Shown here one piece after another: positions 25,135 through 33,530 of a stretch of 37,641 nt of DNA. Position 1 is the first letter of the stretch. Each line of letters opens with the position of its first letter. The notes beneath the pieces are model-generated. The model was not told the DNA's origin, made no database searches, and saw only the letters and a list, made by a program, of their open reading frames with translations. The stretch is taken from NCBI GenBank assembly GCA_013036995.1, contig JAAOXG010000061.1, positions 1 through 37,641 on the forward strand. The letters run 5' to 3'. A program made the translations under genes and the position numbers. Source of the DNA: Lacrimispora defluvii. Lineage in GTDB: Bacteria > Bacillota > Clostridia > Lachnospirales > Lachnospiraceae.

Positions 25135-25872
25135 TTATTCATTATCTAAATGTTTTTCTAAGTAAGTGATTAAATTGGGGATATTTTTTTCTTTAAGAAC
25201 TTCGATACCTAAAAGAGTACTGATTCTCCCTATAAAAACCGCTCTTATTAACTTATCTTCTGTTGACCTTTCTACAGCATTTTTTATAGTACTTGAACTA
25301 TTTATATCGTTATTATTTTCGATTTCCAATTTAAATTCTTTTAAAATTTTATATTCCATGCATCTACCTTTTTGTGTTAATGCACTTATTGACCTTATGT
25401 AAATTTCAGCAATTTCGTTATCAGCAAAATTATTTAGCAAATACTCAGTATTGTCTTGGTTTTTTCTTGGGGCTATAGTATTAAATAATTGTTTTTTTAC
25501 ATCTGTTAAATCACCTCCCATTTCTTGTAGCTTTTTATCAACCCCCTCTAGTGCGCGGATTTGCTCTATCACTTTATTTTCATAAGTACTATTAATTTTC
25601 TCAATATTACATGTAACACAATCCAACCTATTAGTAGCATTAATCATCTTATCTTTTATCTCATTATTTGTGCGATCACCTGAAATACTCATCCAGATGG
25701 CAATTACCGAAAGAATTATTGAGGTAATTGTACTAGCAAAAGAAAACTGTCCAACAAAGCTTTCTTGACTACTCCCAGCCACAACTAAGCATCCAAACGC
25801 AATGAATACAGCAAAAAACGCAACTGCCGTACTTAATTTAATTACCTTATTACCGTTTTTATCATCTATCAT
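25135..25872 (-). CDS. Two-helix membrane protein with coiled coil, possible effector of the neighbouring cyclase-like gene
   Basis: 245 residues. Two N-terminal membrane helices (VAFFAVFIAFGCLVVA, about 16-31, and ITSIILSVIAIWMSI, about 49-63), then a charged coiled-coil region (about 70-125) and a helical C-terminal domain without recognised motif. It lies 89 nt downstream of the cyclase-like gene, same strand, and is followed by its own terminator, so the two probably form one cargo operon. Two-helix proteins are effector partners in Pycsar-type immunity, but no cyclic-nucleotide-binding signature is evident here. ATG start; the G-rich SD is about 15 nt away, so initiation may be weak. Confidence 0.65.
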   Translation of the reverse strand: MIDDKNGNKVIKLSTAVAFFAVFIAFGCLVVAGSSQESFVGQFSFASTITSIILSVIAIWMSISGDRTNNEIKDKMINATNRLDCVTCNIEKINSTYENKVIEQIRALEGVDKKLQEMGGDLTDVKKQLFNTIAPRKNQDNTEYLLNNFADNEIAEIYIRSISALTQKGRCMEYKILKEFKLEIENNNDINSSSTIKNAVERSTEDKLIRAVFIGRISTLLGIEVLKEKNIPNLITYLEKHLDNE

Positions 25873-25961
25873 AGTCTTTTATTTTTTCCCCCATCTATTT
25901 ACCTACATCATACACCAAAATTTACCAAAGTCTTCAATAATTATTGGTTATCACCACCTAG

Positions 25962-26687
25962 TTAATTAGGCGCCGGTTTGTTGAGACCGAAAACATATGT
26001 GAAATATGTTTTCAACCATTCATATTTTTCTCTTACGTCCGGTCTGAGATCTTGTATTCCATTACGGATCGTTTGATCAACGTTTTCCTTAAATACTTCA
26101 TATCTTCCTTCATCAAACTCTTCCATCTGGTTAAGATAATCAATAAACACAATTTTATCTACAGGGTCAATTCTAAGTAGTCTATTTATAAAGTTCATTT
26201 CGTATTCCTTCGAATTTTGAGGCGCTGGATTATTATATCCAAACTGAATAACCTCGCCGCCGACATATACTCTTGGGTATTTTGCACATGTACTTTCATA
26301 TGTATATGCCTGAATCATCGCTGGTCCAAATACTATATTGCCCTTATGAATAATATCACCTATTGAGATGCCGCCTCGAGTAAGTATGCCCTCATTTAAT
26401 AATGTATTTTGTAAATATACTATATCTAACATTATTCCAGGAACACCGCCTCGGTAATTTAATGGATATGAGATTACTACAGAATCCGAAAATACTGAAA
26501 CCTCTTTACCAAGATCTGATAGAGAATAAGTCCCTTTATAATTTTCTTCTTCTATCATTTTGAGATAATTCATAATTGAAAATATTTTAGCTCGGTATTT
26601 TAAATCACACGCTGTCGCATTAATGTGATTCTTAAATCCCAAAATATCAATAAATGCAACAACTCTATTTTCATATGCTATTTCCAT
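25962..26687 (-). CDS. Class III nucleotide cyclase-like protein (Pycsar-like candidate)
   Basis: 241 residues. VVAFIDILGFKNHI (Asp about 14) and VFSDSVVIS (Asp about 68) are placed like the two metal-binding aspartates of class III cyclases, and TRGGISIGDIIHKGNIVFGPAM (about 103-124) resembles the region after the second metal motif. Pycsar cyclases, which make cCMP or cUMP upon infection, share this outline. ATG with AGGAGGGAGT upstream. The gene is AT-rich and has no homologue role in virion building, so it looks like a cargo immunity gene together with the membrane protein downstream. Catalytic activity and product cannot be judged from sequence alone. Confidence 0.62.
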   Translation of the reverse strand: MEIAYENRVVAFIDILGFKNHINATACDLKYRAKIFSIMNYLKMIEEENYKGTYSLSDLGKEVSVFSDSVVISYPLNYRGGVPGIMLDIVYLQNTLLNEGILTRGGISIGDIIHKGNIVFGPAMIQAYTYESTCAKYPRVYVGGEVIQFGYNNPAPQNSKEYEMNFINRLLRIDPVDKIVFIDYLNQMEEFDEGRYEVFKENVDQTIRNGIQDLRPDVREKYEWLKTYFTYVFGLNKPAPN

Positions 26688-26797
26688 GCTACTCCCTCCT
26701 TTAATATTGTCATTCTACTACAAACTTTTGCAAAAGAAAACACCCAGCAACTAAAAATCGACAGGCATTTTCAAAAAGTAGAGTATTAGGAATCAAT

Positions 26798-26827
26798 CGG
26801 TCACCGGGCTGTTACACCCGGCAACCG
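26798..26827 (-). repeat. Strong GC-rich inverted repeat between dam and the cargo operon
   Basis: CGGT..CCGGG and CCCGG..ACCG form a two-part stem with an internal loop, 12 nt after the dam stop. No U-run follows, so it may be a transcript-stabilising hairpin, an attenuator or an atypical terminator. Confidence 0.55.
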
Positions 26828-26839
26828 TAGGGGATAAAA

Positions 26840-27595
26840 CTATTCAAAATTCTTTATAATAAGCTCTTTATATTTTCGACTAACATTCTTAATAACAAGA
26901 TTATCTATTCGGTCTACTTCAATTATTGTATATCCCTTATACAGATCGCGAATCTGTTGACAGTCATTATAGGATAATACAAATTTTCCCTTAATATTGC
27001 CCAGGCATTTCCGCAGCCGTTCGTGATCTTCTGGGTTAAATCGATCTGGATAATACTTCTCTGCTTCATAATATGGTGGGTCTAGGTAGAATAGAGCATC
27101 AGGGCGATCATAGGTTTTGATTAATTGCTCAAAGTCCTGATTCTCAATCACCACTCTCTTCAATCGATCCGATACCTCTTTAAGATAATGAACTGCCTTG
27201 CGTATATCTTTTAAACAAACCCCAAATGTATGAAGATTAGTCCCAAAGCTCTCTTTTATTACGCAAAAGAACCTGGCTGCTCTCTGAATATCTGTCATGC
27301 CTCTGGTATTTTTGTTTAGTTCGTCAAAAAATTGCTCTCTCGACATAAGCAGCCATTCCAGTTCATTCTGCAGAGCTTCTGGGTGATATTTAACAATTCT
27401 ATATAAATTAATCAACTCACCGTTTACATCGTTAAATACCTCCATAGGTGCATGCTTGTCACGTGAAAACAATACCCATCCGGCTCCTCCAAATACCTCT
27501 ATATATCGATTAAAGGATTCCTGCTCCGGAAATTGCTCTAAAATCTTTTTTCTTAGTAGCTTCTTGCCACCAATCCAACTAATAAAACTATTCAT
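26840..27595 (-). CDS. dam: DNA adenine methylase, D12 class (Dam-like)
   Basis: About 251 residues from ATG at 27595. FISWIGGKKLL at the N-terminus, YIEVFGGAGWVLF (AdoMet-binding FxGxG-type motif, about 31-43) and YLDPPYYEAEKYY (catalytic DPPY, about 172-175) define the MethyltransfD12 family, which makes N6-methyladenine, commonly in GATC. No partner restriction enzyme is visible, so it is a solitary methylase that probably protects phage DNA or tunes expression. AGGAG stands 8 nt before the chosen ATG. A longer open frame to 27715 has no SD and no family match. Confidence 0.93.
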   Translation of the reverse strand: MNSFISWIGGKKLLRKKILEQFPEQESFNRYIEVFGGAGWVLFSRDKHAPMEVFNDVNGELINLYRIVKYHPEALQNELEWLLMSREQFFDELNKNTRGMTDIQRAARFFCVIKESFGTNLHTFGVCLKDIRKAVHYLKEVSDRLKRVVIENQDFEQLIKTYDRPDALFYLDPPYYEAEKYYPDRFNPEDHERLRKCLGNIKGKFVLSYNDCQQIRDLYKGYTIIEVDRIDNLVIKNVSRKYKELIIKNFE

Positions 27596-27729
27596 GTTAC
27601 CATCTCCTCTCATATGATGGTAACGAAATCTTGTCGGGAATAATAAAGAGCCTACAATCTGGAAGCTCAATTTGCACATTAATAGTATAGCAGGTTTATT
27701 TAAAATATTTTCCATCCCAGTTCCATCAT

Positions 27730-28182
27730 TTAGGCACTCTTGTTTCTAAACAATTCTTGATGTATCTTTTCAAAGGCTATTAAGGCCTCACCATGCTTAT
27801 TAATTATGTATTTATATGAATATCCCATGTCACAGGCGATTTGAGTAAAATTCTTTTCGTTCCTAACATAACGCCGATATAAGATATCAATATACAGACC
27901 ATCATTTAAATCATGTATCTGATCTATAAACTTATGACGGAGTTCCATGTATTCAATGATTTTATTTTCGATATCCTCTTCCAAGGACACAATACGCAAG
28001 GCCTGCGATTCTGTGGGTTTTCCACTGGAACCAACAAATGAAGTCTGAACTCTATCAAATTCCATTCCATCAGTACTAAACGGTATACCTCGATTTCTTT
28101 TAGCTTCTATAAGTTCTTGCTTCTTATGCCATATTTTTTTATTAAGTTCATCTAATTGGGTTAAATACTCCTTAGCTGTCAA
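27730..28182 (-). CDS. Late-transcription-regulator-like protein with sigma-region-4-type HTH
   Basis: About 150 residues. An N-terminal coiled coil (AKEYLTQLDELNKKIWHKKQELIEAK) is followed by IEYMELRHKFIDQIHDL and a C-terminal HTH (YIDILYRRYVRNEKNFTQIACDMGYSYKYI), the layout of ArpU/DUF1492/RinA-like activators of late phage transcription. TTG at 28182 has AGGAGGTG 9 nt upstream; ATG at 28212 is the alternative. An AACCATTTT/AAAATGGTT dyad covers the latter and may be an autoregulatory operator. Its position suggests it opens transcription across the terminator into the tRNA and late operon (inference). Confidence 0.75.
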   Translation of the reverse strand: MTAKEYLTQLDELNKKIWHKKQELIEAKRNRGIPFSTDGMEFDRVQTSFVGSSGKPTESQALRIVSLEEDIENKIIEYMELRHKFIDQIHDLNDGLYIDILYRRYVRNEKNFTQIACDMGYSYKYIINKHGEALIAFEKIHQELFRNKSA

Positions 28183-28207
28183 AATAAATATCACCTCCTG
28201 CTGCCTA

Positions 28208-28235
28208 ACCATTTTTCACCATTGACAAAATGGTT
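28208..28235. repeat. Inverted repeat over the start of the regulator gene
   Basis: AACCATTTT (28208-28216) and AAAATGGTT (28227-28235) form a dyad; a third AACCATTTT half-site lies near 28278. The placement fits an operator for the regulator or for the divergent RNA unit. Confidence 0.5.
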
Positions 28236-28324
28236 AGTTAATTTTCATTATCTAAAGTCAAGGATTAATAGTTTTTTAAACCATTTTAATTATTGCAATA
28301 ATCTAAAAAGCACTTATTTTTTTC

Positions 28325-28353
28325 TTTACACTTTTTCTTGTCTATAATATAAT
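28325..28353 (+). promoter_or_regulatory. Plus-strand promoter of the structured RNA unit
   Basis: TTTACA (28325-28330), 17-nt spacer, TATAAT (28348-28353). It faces away from the regulator gene and against the early operon, and starts the unit that ends at the terminator at 28729-28763. Confidence 0.78.
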
Positions 28354-28406
28354 AACCTTGTAACTCAGTTTGAGCTGAGTTGTAATTTATTTGACAGGTG
28401 TGTGTT

Positions 28407-28593
28407 TACGACTGATAGTACGTTATTGATTGGTCGTAGTTTTTGGACAGAGTTTGTATTTACGGATGATGGTACATTTTAGATTAACCGTATGTTTAAT
28501 CAAAGAGTGTTTACGACCGATGACCGTTTTGATTGGTTGTATATTTGATAGGAGATTGTGTTTACGACTGATAGTCGTTTTTAATTGGTCGTA
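28407..28593 (+). repeat. Four-unit tandem repeat, 51-54 nt period
   Basis: Each unit contains TTTACG(A/G), TGAT(A/G)(G/A) and GATT(G/A)(G/A)(T/C) followed by the stem's 3' arm, then a linker ending in GAGA, AGA or similar. A truncated fifth copy of GTGTTTA follows near 28608. Units are diverged but the stem arms are compensated. Confidence 0.8.
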
Positions 28594-28648
28594 TGTTTGA
28601 TAGGAGAGTGTTTAATTACATCTCAGCTCCTTAAAAAAGGAGTCAAAT

Positions 28649-28717
28649 ATGAAGAAGATTATTTTCATATGCCTAGGTATTCTTTTTTCCATTTTATTCT
28701 CAATGGATATATATTGA
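28649..28717 (+). CDS. 22-residue hydrophobic peptide with sequestered ribosome-binding site
   Basis: MKKIIFICLGILFSILFSMDIY: two lysines then one membrane-spanning segment. The SD AAGGAG (28637-28642) ends 6 nt before the ATG and is paired with CTCCTT (28627-28632) in a tight hairpin with an AAAA loop. Small hydrophobic peptide, structured long leader and masked SD together resemble type I toxin mRNAs. No antisense RNA is obvious, so the toxin reading is an inference; a leader or signalling peptide is also possible. Confidence 0.6.
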   Translation: MKKIIFICLGILFSILFSMDIY

Positions 28718-28728
28718 ATGGTAGGTCC

Positions 28729-28763
28729 AGGAGGAATCGTTAAGATTCCTCCTTTAATTTTTT
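28729..28763 (+). terminator. Terminator of the plus-strand RNA unit
   Basis: 10-bp perfect stem AGGAGGAATC / GATTCCTCCT with a 5-nt loop, followed by TTTAATTTTTT. The rest of the gap to 28853 shows nothing recognisable. Confidence 0.9.
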
Positions 28764-28853
28764 CCACTCTCATATTACAACATCTTCCTGCTGCCCTGTC
28801 AGCTTATCAATTCAATGAGTTCCAATATAATTTACATCATTAACAAGTACTTT

Positions 28854-30194
28854 TTATCCTGCTGCCTCCTGCTCCTTAAACCGAATCATTTCCTCCAGAA
28901 TTCCTTTCATAGTTTCCGCACCTGCTTTTAATTTATAGCATGTCTCAATATTCGGTTCTGCTTGATTGCATATCTGTTCATATAAATTAATAGTTATGTT
29001 CTGTAAGTCTAACCATGCCTTTCGGCTCTCAGTTTCCTGGACCTCACTTCCGTCATGGCACTTTATATATCCTTCCGGTAAAGTTTCCGGATAATCCTCC
29101 ATATCCAATTGTCTTATGGATTCCGTCTGATCGGATTCCTTTATATACTCTTTTTTAGGAATCTCGCCGGGCTCTGAACCTCCGATAAGGAATGGGGAAT
29201 CCTGCTTTTTATTTACTTCCTGTTGCGCCGGCGCTTTTTTACTGTTTTCTGTATTTTTATGTGGATAACTTTCTTCCTTCTTTTCTCTATTCTCCTGATC
29301 ATCTAAATTATCCACATTGCTTTTCTTTTCCGGTTCTTTTGGTGCTTCCTTATAGGGCTCTTTTTTAATTTCCTGCTTGTCCTGCTGCTCAACCGGCTCC
29401 GGAATTATATCTGGTTCAAGTTCTGGACCGTAAACATTCTCCCATGGATCCAGTTCATTATCCTGATTCCGACTTGTAAATATCAGATGGGCGGTCTTTG
29501 CAAAGGTCATATAACTAATAGAGTGGTTTTCGTTATCTCTAAAAACCTTATACTTCATCCCATGTGGAGCATCATAGAGGAATACCATATATCTCCCAGC
29601 CCGAAATACTGCGTTTCCTTTTGGATTTATACATTCCTGAATCTGTTCCTCTTGAGTAAGTACTGGGTCTGTCCGTTCACCAGTTACAATAGCCAGAAGA
29701 TCAAGGAGCAGTTCGTGAAGGTCTTTTGCTGGCCGTCCTGCTGCCGGACGGAAAAATTCCAGGATAATATTCTGTATATCACTCCCCTCTTTTTCCGGTA
29801 CATCTTCCAATGGCTGATTGTTGAAACGCTTTAATTCCCTTATATCTTCCCTGGTTGTTTCCGGTGTAATCAGATCTACATCTTCATCCGGCAAATTCAG
29901 CATTTCAGAAAGTTTTGTCTGCGCAAGCCCCTTGAAGCGCTCGGCCAGCTCCGGGGAATCTCCATCTATGGAATACTTGTCATTAATTCGGATAAACCGG
30001 TATGTATCATCTTTTTGAAGGCCGTACTCTTTCTGAGCAAATTCTAAAATGTCTGAATATCCATCCTGTTCATATTCGCAGCTTTCCCTGACCTGCTTTA
30101 ACTGATATCCAATATAAACAAAGTTTTCAGCTGTTTCCCGGAGCCGCTTCCTGATTTCTTCTTTTCTATCTCGATAATTCATTAATTCCTGCAT
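28854..30194 (-). CDS. Early phage protein, unknown (446 aa)
   Basis: Opening MQELMNYRDRKEEIRKRLRETAENFVYIGYQLKQVRES and GYSDILEFAQKEYGLQKDDTYRFIRIND look like a helical DNA-binding region with HTH-like pattern (similar to DUF3102-type proteins of Clostridia mobile elements). Residues about 270-350 are extremely rich in E, K and Q and probably disordered; a helical C-terminus follows. Strong SD (GGAGGCAG). It is directly downstream of the PcfJ-like gene in the early operon, which suggests a replication or regulatory role, not a virion role. No specific function can be given. Confidence 0.72.
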   Translation of the reverse strand: MQELMNYRDRKEEIRKRLRETAENFVYIGYQLKQVRESCEYEQDGYSDILEFAQKEYGLQKDDTYRFIRINDKYSIDGDSPELAERFKGLAQTKLSEMLNLPDEDVDLITPETTREDIRELKRFNNQPLEDVPEKEGSDIQNIILEFFRPAAGRPAKDLHELLLDLLAIVTGERTDPVLTQEEQIQECINPKGNAVFRAGRYMVFLYDAPHGMKYKVFRDNENHSISYMTFAKTAHLIFTSRNQDNELDPWENVYGPELEPDIIPEPVEQQDKQEIKKEPYKEAPKEPEKKSNVDNLDDQENREKKEESYPHKNTENSKKAPAQQEVNKKQDSPFLIGGSEPGEIPKKEYIKESDQTESIRQLDMEDYPETLPEGYIKCHDGSEVQETESRKAWLDLQNITINLYEQICNQAEPNIETCYKLKAGAETMKGILEEMIRFKEQEAAG

Positions 30195-30205
30195 ATCTGC
30201 CTCCT

Positions 30206-32113
30206 TTAAGCCGGTATCCGGTCAGCTTCAAACTTCTGTTTCTCTATATATGTTTTAAATGCCTTGAGGTAACTCTTTACCTCTGAGGTCTGATCTGCAT
30301 TACATTTCCCTCTGCACTGAATGATATCTGTCCCCTGGATCTCCATGGTGTAAAATGGCTGATCTGGTTCTTCTTTCTTTCGTAAGAAAAGAATACATGT
30401 CTGACCTGCTGCCACCCGATCTACATAAGTGGCAACACAGTGATGCTGTTTATTTCCTTCTTTCACGATATCCTGAAGTGTTTCTGGTATTATAATTACT
30501 AAATCTTTATGCTCAAATGAATAGCGGTCTACATACTGACTTTTAATCTCCTGATATTTCTTGTTTTTTTCCAGGTCTTCCATGTCCTTAATGGTTTTTA
30601 ACATCTTGTCATGTTCTGCTTTTAAACTCCTTGGAAACAGATTAGCTGTAGTAAGCTGCAGACCAGATGTTTGCTGCATCCTGATATAATCTTTCCAGTC
30701 CAGTATAAAATTTCCCGCCTCATGCCTGCTGTCTAAACTCTTACTCATATACCTAAGAAATTTGGTCAATCCTGTATTCTCCATTACCCCTGGAAGCTGC
30801 TCTACATTCACCTTATGCCTTTGAATGATATTTACTTCCTCTTCTGTAAATGACCGGTTCAGGATAACTTCAACCTGCAACCGCTTAAGCATATCTAGAC
30901 CTCCATTTTCTGTAATTAGTTGTTTTATCTTGTCTTTTGGCAGGTTTAATATCTTGTCTGGCCTTTTTTCTTTATAATTAATTGTAGAAGTGTATGGGTG
31001 TTCCAGATATTCTTCTGTCAGCCTATATAGCCCCATTTTGATCATATACTCTATGTACGGCATCCGCTCATAGTTCTCAAGAAGTGCTGTGTGATGTATA
31101 GGACCGTTAGTATGTTTTTGAAGTTCCCCTAAGGCACAATATTTAAATGGTGTTTTATCAAGTACCTCTTCCAGGTTATCAAGGTATAGATACCCAATTC
31201 CTTTATTAATGTTATTTACATTGGAATCTGTCCAGGTGATTTCATCAGTATAATATCGATAGTATGAATAATCATCGTATCTTCGTTTTCCATTGTAAGT
31301 CGATCTTGCAACTTCCACATGATCAAAATCTATACTTTCACCCAATGGAGAAGCACGATATTTTAATTCAAGGAAACGGCTTACAAAACCGCCTTCTATC
31401 TTTTGCATGATTATTGCTTTTTTGTGAACATGAACTTGATCCTGTTTTCCCCTTACTTTATAAAGTCCTTTGCTTCCACAGTAAGGGCATTTACAAGGCA
31501 TATTATGCATTGGCTTTTCTGTTCTCCGGTCGTATTTTATTTCTTTCTGACAATGAGAACAGACACCTGCTGCTTTCACCTTTGTTTGTGTTTCATAGAA
31601 TATAAAATGTTCTTTTTCAAATAGCTGGTGAAACCATTGCACTGCACCTTTCGGAAAGTCCTTTACTAAAGAGATCCGTCTGTCTATCGCATTCTGGTGA
31701 TACTGCATTTTCTTTTGAGCTTTCTCACTTTTTATATCTCTTTCATTCTCTTGCAGTCTTTTTTCTGCACTGTCTCCCCAACTCGCAGGAGGAAGAAACT
31801 CATATACAGCAGCTGCTGCACCTGCAGGGAAATAAAGATCTGGCATACTATACCATGAGGTTTCCAGGCCAGCTTTCCCCCATGGCTTCAAATTTTTCGG
31901 ATTATAGGTTTCAAAATCCTTCCGGTCTGTTACATAACGTTTTTCTGGAATAAGCTTACTCTTTTTTGAAATACATCTGGTCTTATAGAGATCCAGTATT
32001 AAAATTTTTTCTCCTTTTATTTCAAGGAGCTGTGAAAACACGGTATAATCCTCTTTCGTTTGTTTTAACTCCCGTTCCAGCATTGGTACCGTTTCAATGG
32101 CTTTTCGTTTCAT
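30206..32113 (-). CDS. pcfJ: PcfJ-like protein
   Basis: 635 residues. A zinc-ribbon CSHCQKEIKYD ... CKCPYCGSKG lies around residues 185-215. The C-terminal part has the PcfJ signature VKEGNKQHHCVATYVDRVAAGQTCILFLRKKEEPDQPFYTMEI ending IIQCRGKCNAD (each cited in its parts). PcfJ-like proteins occur on conjugative plasmids and Clostridia phages with unknown function, possibly nucleic-acid related. ATG with AAGGAGG, overlapping the PcfK-like gene by 4 nt. Confidence 0.85.
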   Translation of the reverse strand: MKRKAIETVPMLERELKQTKEDYTVFSQLLEIKGEKILILDLYKTRCISKKSKLIPEKRYVTDRKDFETYNPKNLKPWGKAGLETSWYSMPDLYFPAGAAAAVYEFLPPASWGDSAEKRLQENERDIKSEKAQKKMQYHQNAIDRRISLVKDFPKGAVQWFHQLFEKEHFIFYETQTKVKAAGVCSHCQKEIKYDRRTEKPMHNMPCKCPYCGSKGLYKVRGKQDQVHVHKKAIIMQKIEGGFVSRFLELKYRASPLGESIDFDHVEVARSTYNGKRRYDDYSYYRYYTDEITWTDSNVNNINKGIGYLYLDNLEEVLDKTPFKYCALGELQKHTNGPIHHTALLENYERMPYIEYMIKMGLYRLTEEYLEHPYTSTINYKEKRPDKILNLPKDKIKQLITENGGLDMLKRLQVEVILNRSFTEEEVNIIQRHKVNVEQLPGVMENTGLTKFLRYMSKSLDSRHEAGNFILDWKDYIRMQQTSGLQLTTANLFPRSLKAEHDKMLKTIKDMEDLEKNKKYQEIKSQYVDRYSFEHKDLVIIIPETLQDIVKEGNKQHHCVATYVDRVAAGQTCILFLRKKEEPDQPFYTMEIQGTDIIQCRGKCNADQTSEVKSYLKAFKTYIEKQKFEADRIPA

Positions 32114-32571
32114 TGGTCCTGACCTCCTTCGTAATATTCACGAATCATTCTGTATCCAGATGAAGGTGGGATACAGGCACACTGACATCCACTTCTGGTT
32201 TTTATCTGCTTCTCAGCTTCTGTTTTCATGTTCTCCAGACATTTAATAAGGGTTCTGCTTTTTCTTCGAACCATGGAAGCAAATTTCTCCCTATCACAAA
32301 GGCTCTTGATATACTCCGCTACACAATCTGCTGTGTCCCCATATGCCTTAACAGCTTCTGGAAGTTCCATGTCGATCTTTCCCATGGCCGCTATGGTGAC
32401 ATCTGACAGCTCCGGTATATCCCCTGTTATATAAAGATTGGCAAAATCTTCTGGTATTCCATTTTCTTTGGCCAGAACTAATATATTATCCATGTCATTT
32501 TCATTGAATAAACCTTCTGCTGCCTTATTCAGTTCTTCTACTGAATCAAATTCTCCAAATATATCAAACAT
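32110..32571 (-). CDS. pcfK: PcfK-like protein
   Basis: 153 residues, MFDIFGEFDSVEELNKAAEG opening, then NILVLAKENGIPEDFANLYITGD: the PcfK-like pattern. It precedes and overlaps the PcfJ-like gene as is usual for this pair. Function unknown. ATG follows AAGGAGG. Confidence 0.83.
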   Translation of the reverse strand: MFDIFGEFDSVEELNKAAEGLFNENDMDNILVLAKENGIPEDFANLYITGDIPELSDVTIAAMGKIDMELPEAVKAYGDTADCVAEYIKSLCDREKFASMVRRKSRTLIKCLENMKTEAEKQIKTRSGCQCACIPPSSGYRMIREYYEGGQDQ

Positions 32572-32617
32572 ATTGCGGTCCTCCTTATACTTTTAATTTT
32601 ATAGAAAGGAAAATGAA

Positions 32618-33028
32618 TTACTTTAAAATTGCTCCGTTCTCTATGTTCATTTCCTGTTCTGGTGCAAGCTGTACATATTCTTCAATCACATTAACAGCAT
32701 TTTCATATCCATAGCACACACACGCGAAATGTCCTGCTACCTTCATGGCTAATAGCCATTCTTTTTGAGTTTTCTGCAGGGTACCGTTGTCATATTTCAT
32801 TTCTATGTACAGTCCGATATATTTCCCTTTTCGGATGGGAAGATGCAGATCTGGGACCCCTGGCTTTACTCCCTGGGCTTTCAAGCGGATTGCCTCTGCT
32901 TTCTGCCTGCTGCCTCCATTCGGACAGTGATGAATCCAATGAAGTTCAGGATATATTCTCTCATGATGAAAGCACCATGAAATTACGTTCTCCTGCTCCG
33001 TTGATTCGCTTCTTAACCTAGTAGTCAT
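32618..33028 (-). CDS. VRR-NUC domain nuclease
   Basis: 136 residues. ESTEQENVISWCFHHE, HHCPNGGSRQKAEAIRLKAQG, VKPGVPDLHLPI and GLYIEMKY contain the conserved D and E-x-K of the VRR-NUC (PD-(D/E)XK) fold. Such nucleases act at recombination or replication intermediates, for example as phage Holliday-junction-type resolvases. ATG with GGAG upstream; part of the early operon. The gap 33029-33145 shows no gene. Confidence 0.9.
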   Translation of the reverse strand: MTTRLRSESTEQENVISWCFHHERIYPELHWIHHCPNGGSRQKAEAIRLKAQGVKPGVPDLHLPIRKGKYIGLYIEMKYDNGTLQKTQKEWLLAMKVAGHFACVCYGYENAVNVIEEYVQLAPEQEMNIENGAILK

Positions 33029-33145
33029 GCCTTTTTCTCCATTTTATATTACAAATTACCCCTCTAACTTTTAGTTTTATGAGTTAAAACCAGACCTTTA
33101 TTCTGCTATAGTTCTGGCTATTCCTAGAAATTTACTACATACTAA

Positions 33146-33174
33146 TTGATTAATCCTTTACCTTCCCGTATAAT
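33146..33174 (+). promoter_or_regulatory. Consensus promoter for a plus-strand cargo gene
   Basis: TTGATT (33146-33151), 17-nt spacer, TATAAT (33169-33174), about 28 nt before the ATG at 33202. Confidence 0.8.
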
Positions 33175-33201
33175 AAATTGCAAGGAAAGGAGTTGATTTT
33201 T

Positions 33202-33522
33202 ATGTGTAGTTTCAACACAAACAATCTTATTTGTCAAGTTTGTGGAAAACCAATAACATATCCAAAATTTAGAATTGAATGGGGATATAAAAAGTTAACC
33301 TCCCCAAAGCCGCAACCTTTTGACTTTATTCAAATGTGTCACGAAGATTGCAGTTGGGGAATACAATCATCAAGTAATAATCCAACTACGTTTGGTGATA
33401 TGATTTTTGATCAAGTATCATATGATGCTTCCACTTGTAGAGAGCGATTAGATCAATTATTAAAAGACAATCCTCCATTACAAGATTCGATTTTGGCAAT
33501 CAAAGAAAATCTTTTTAAATAA
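33202..33522 (+). CDS. Zinc-knuckle cargo protein (106 aa), unknown
   Basis: MCSFNTNNLICQVCGKPITYPKFRIEWGY has CxxC, and later MCHEDCSWG a second Cys/His group; together they form a likely treble-clef-type zinc site. The rest has no known domain. It stands alone on the plus strand with its own promoter and terminator and lower GC than its neighbours, a classical moron. ATG at 33202 chosen over an upstream in-frame start because AGGAG is 9 nt before it. Probably expressed in the lysogen; function unknown. Confidence 0.8.
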   Translation: MCSFNTNNLICQVCGKPITYPKFRIEWGYKKLTSPKPQPFDFIQMCHEDCSWGIQSSSNNPTTFGDMIFDQVSYDASTCRERLDQLLKDNPPLQDSILAIKENLFK

Positions 33523-33530
33523 GTAATACT

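Larger units (their letters stand above)
28360..28763 (+). ncRNA. Structured RNA with four tandem covarying hairpins
   Basis: About 400 nt between a consensus promoter and a strong terminator. It begins with hairpin AACTCAG/CTGAGTT (28362-28381), then four direct repeats of 51-54 nt, each with a long-range stem: TACGAC/GTCGTA (28407-28438), TACGG/CCGTA (28461-28492), TACGACC/GGTTGTA (28512-28541), TACGAC/GTCGTA (28563-28593). The stems change on both sides and keep pairing (unit 2 GG/CC; unit 3 uses G.U and C:G), which is covariation. Purine-rich GGACAGA or AGGAGA linkers lie between units. Then comes an SD-sequestering hairpin and a 22-codon ORF. I know no named family with this pattern. Confidence 0.75.

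Noticed and set aside
28407-28593. CRISPR array
   Set aside because: Units are diverged and only four, spacer-like segments are repeated too, and both halves form compensated stems; no cas genes are nearby.
28325-28763. Type III toxin-antitoxin (repeat RNA with ToxN-like toxin)
   Set aside because: The repeat RNA looks suggestive, but the only ORF is a 22-residue hydrophobic peptide, and no ToxN/AbiQ-like endoribonuclease follows.
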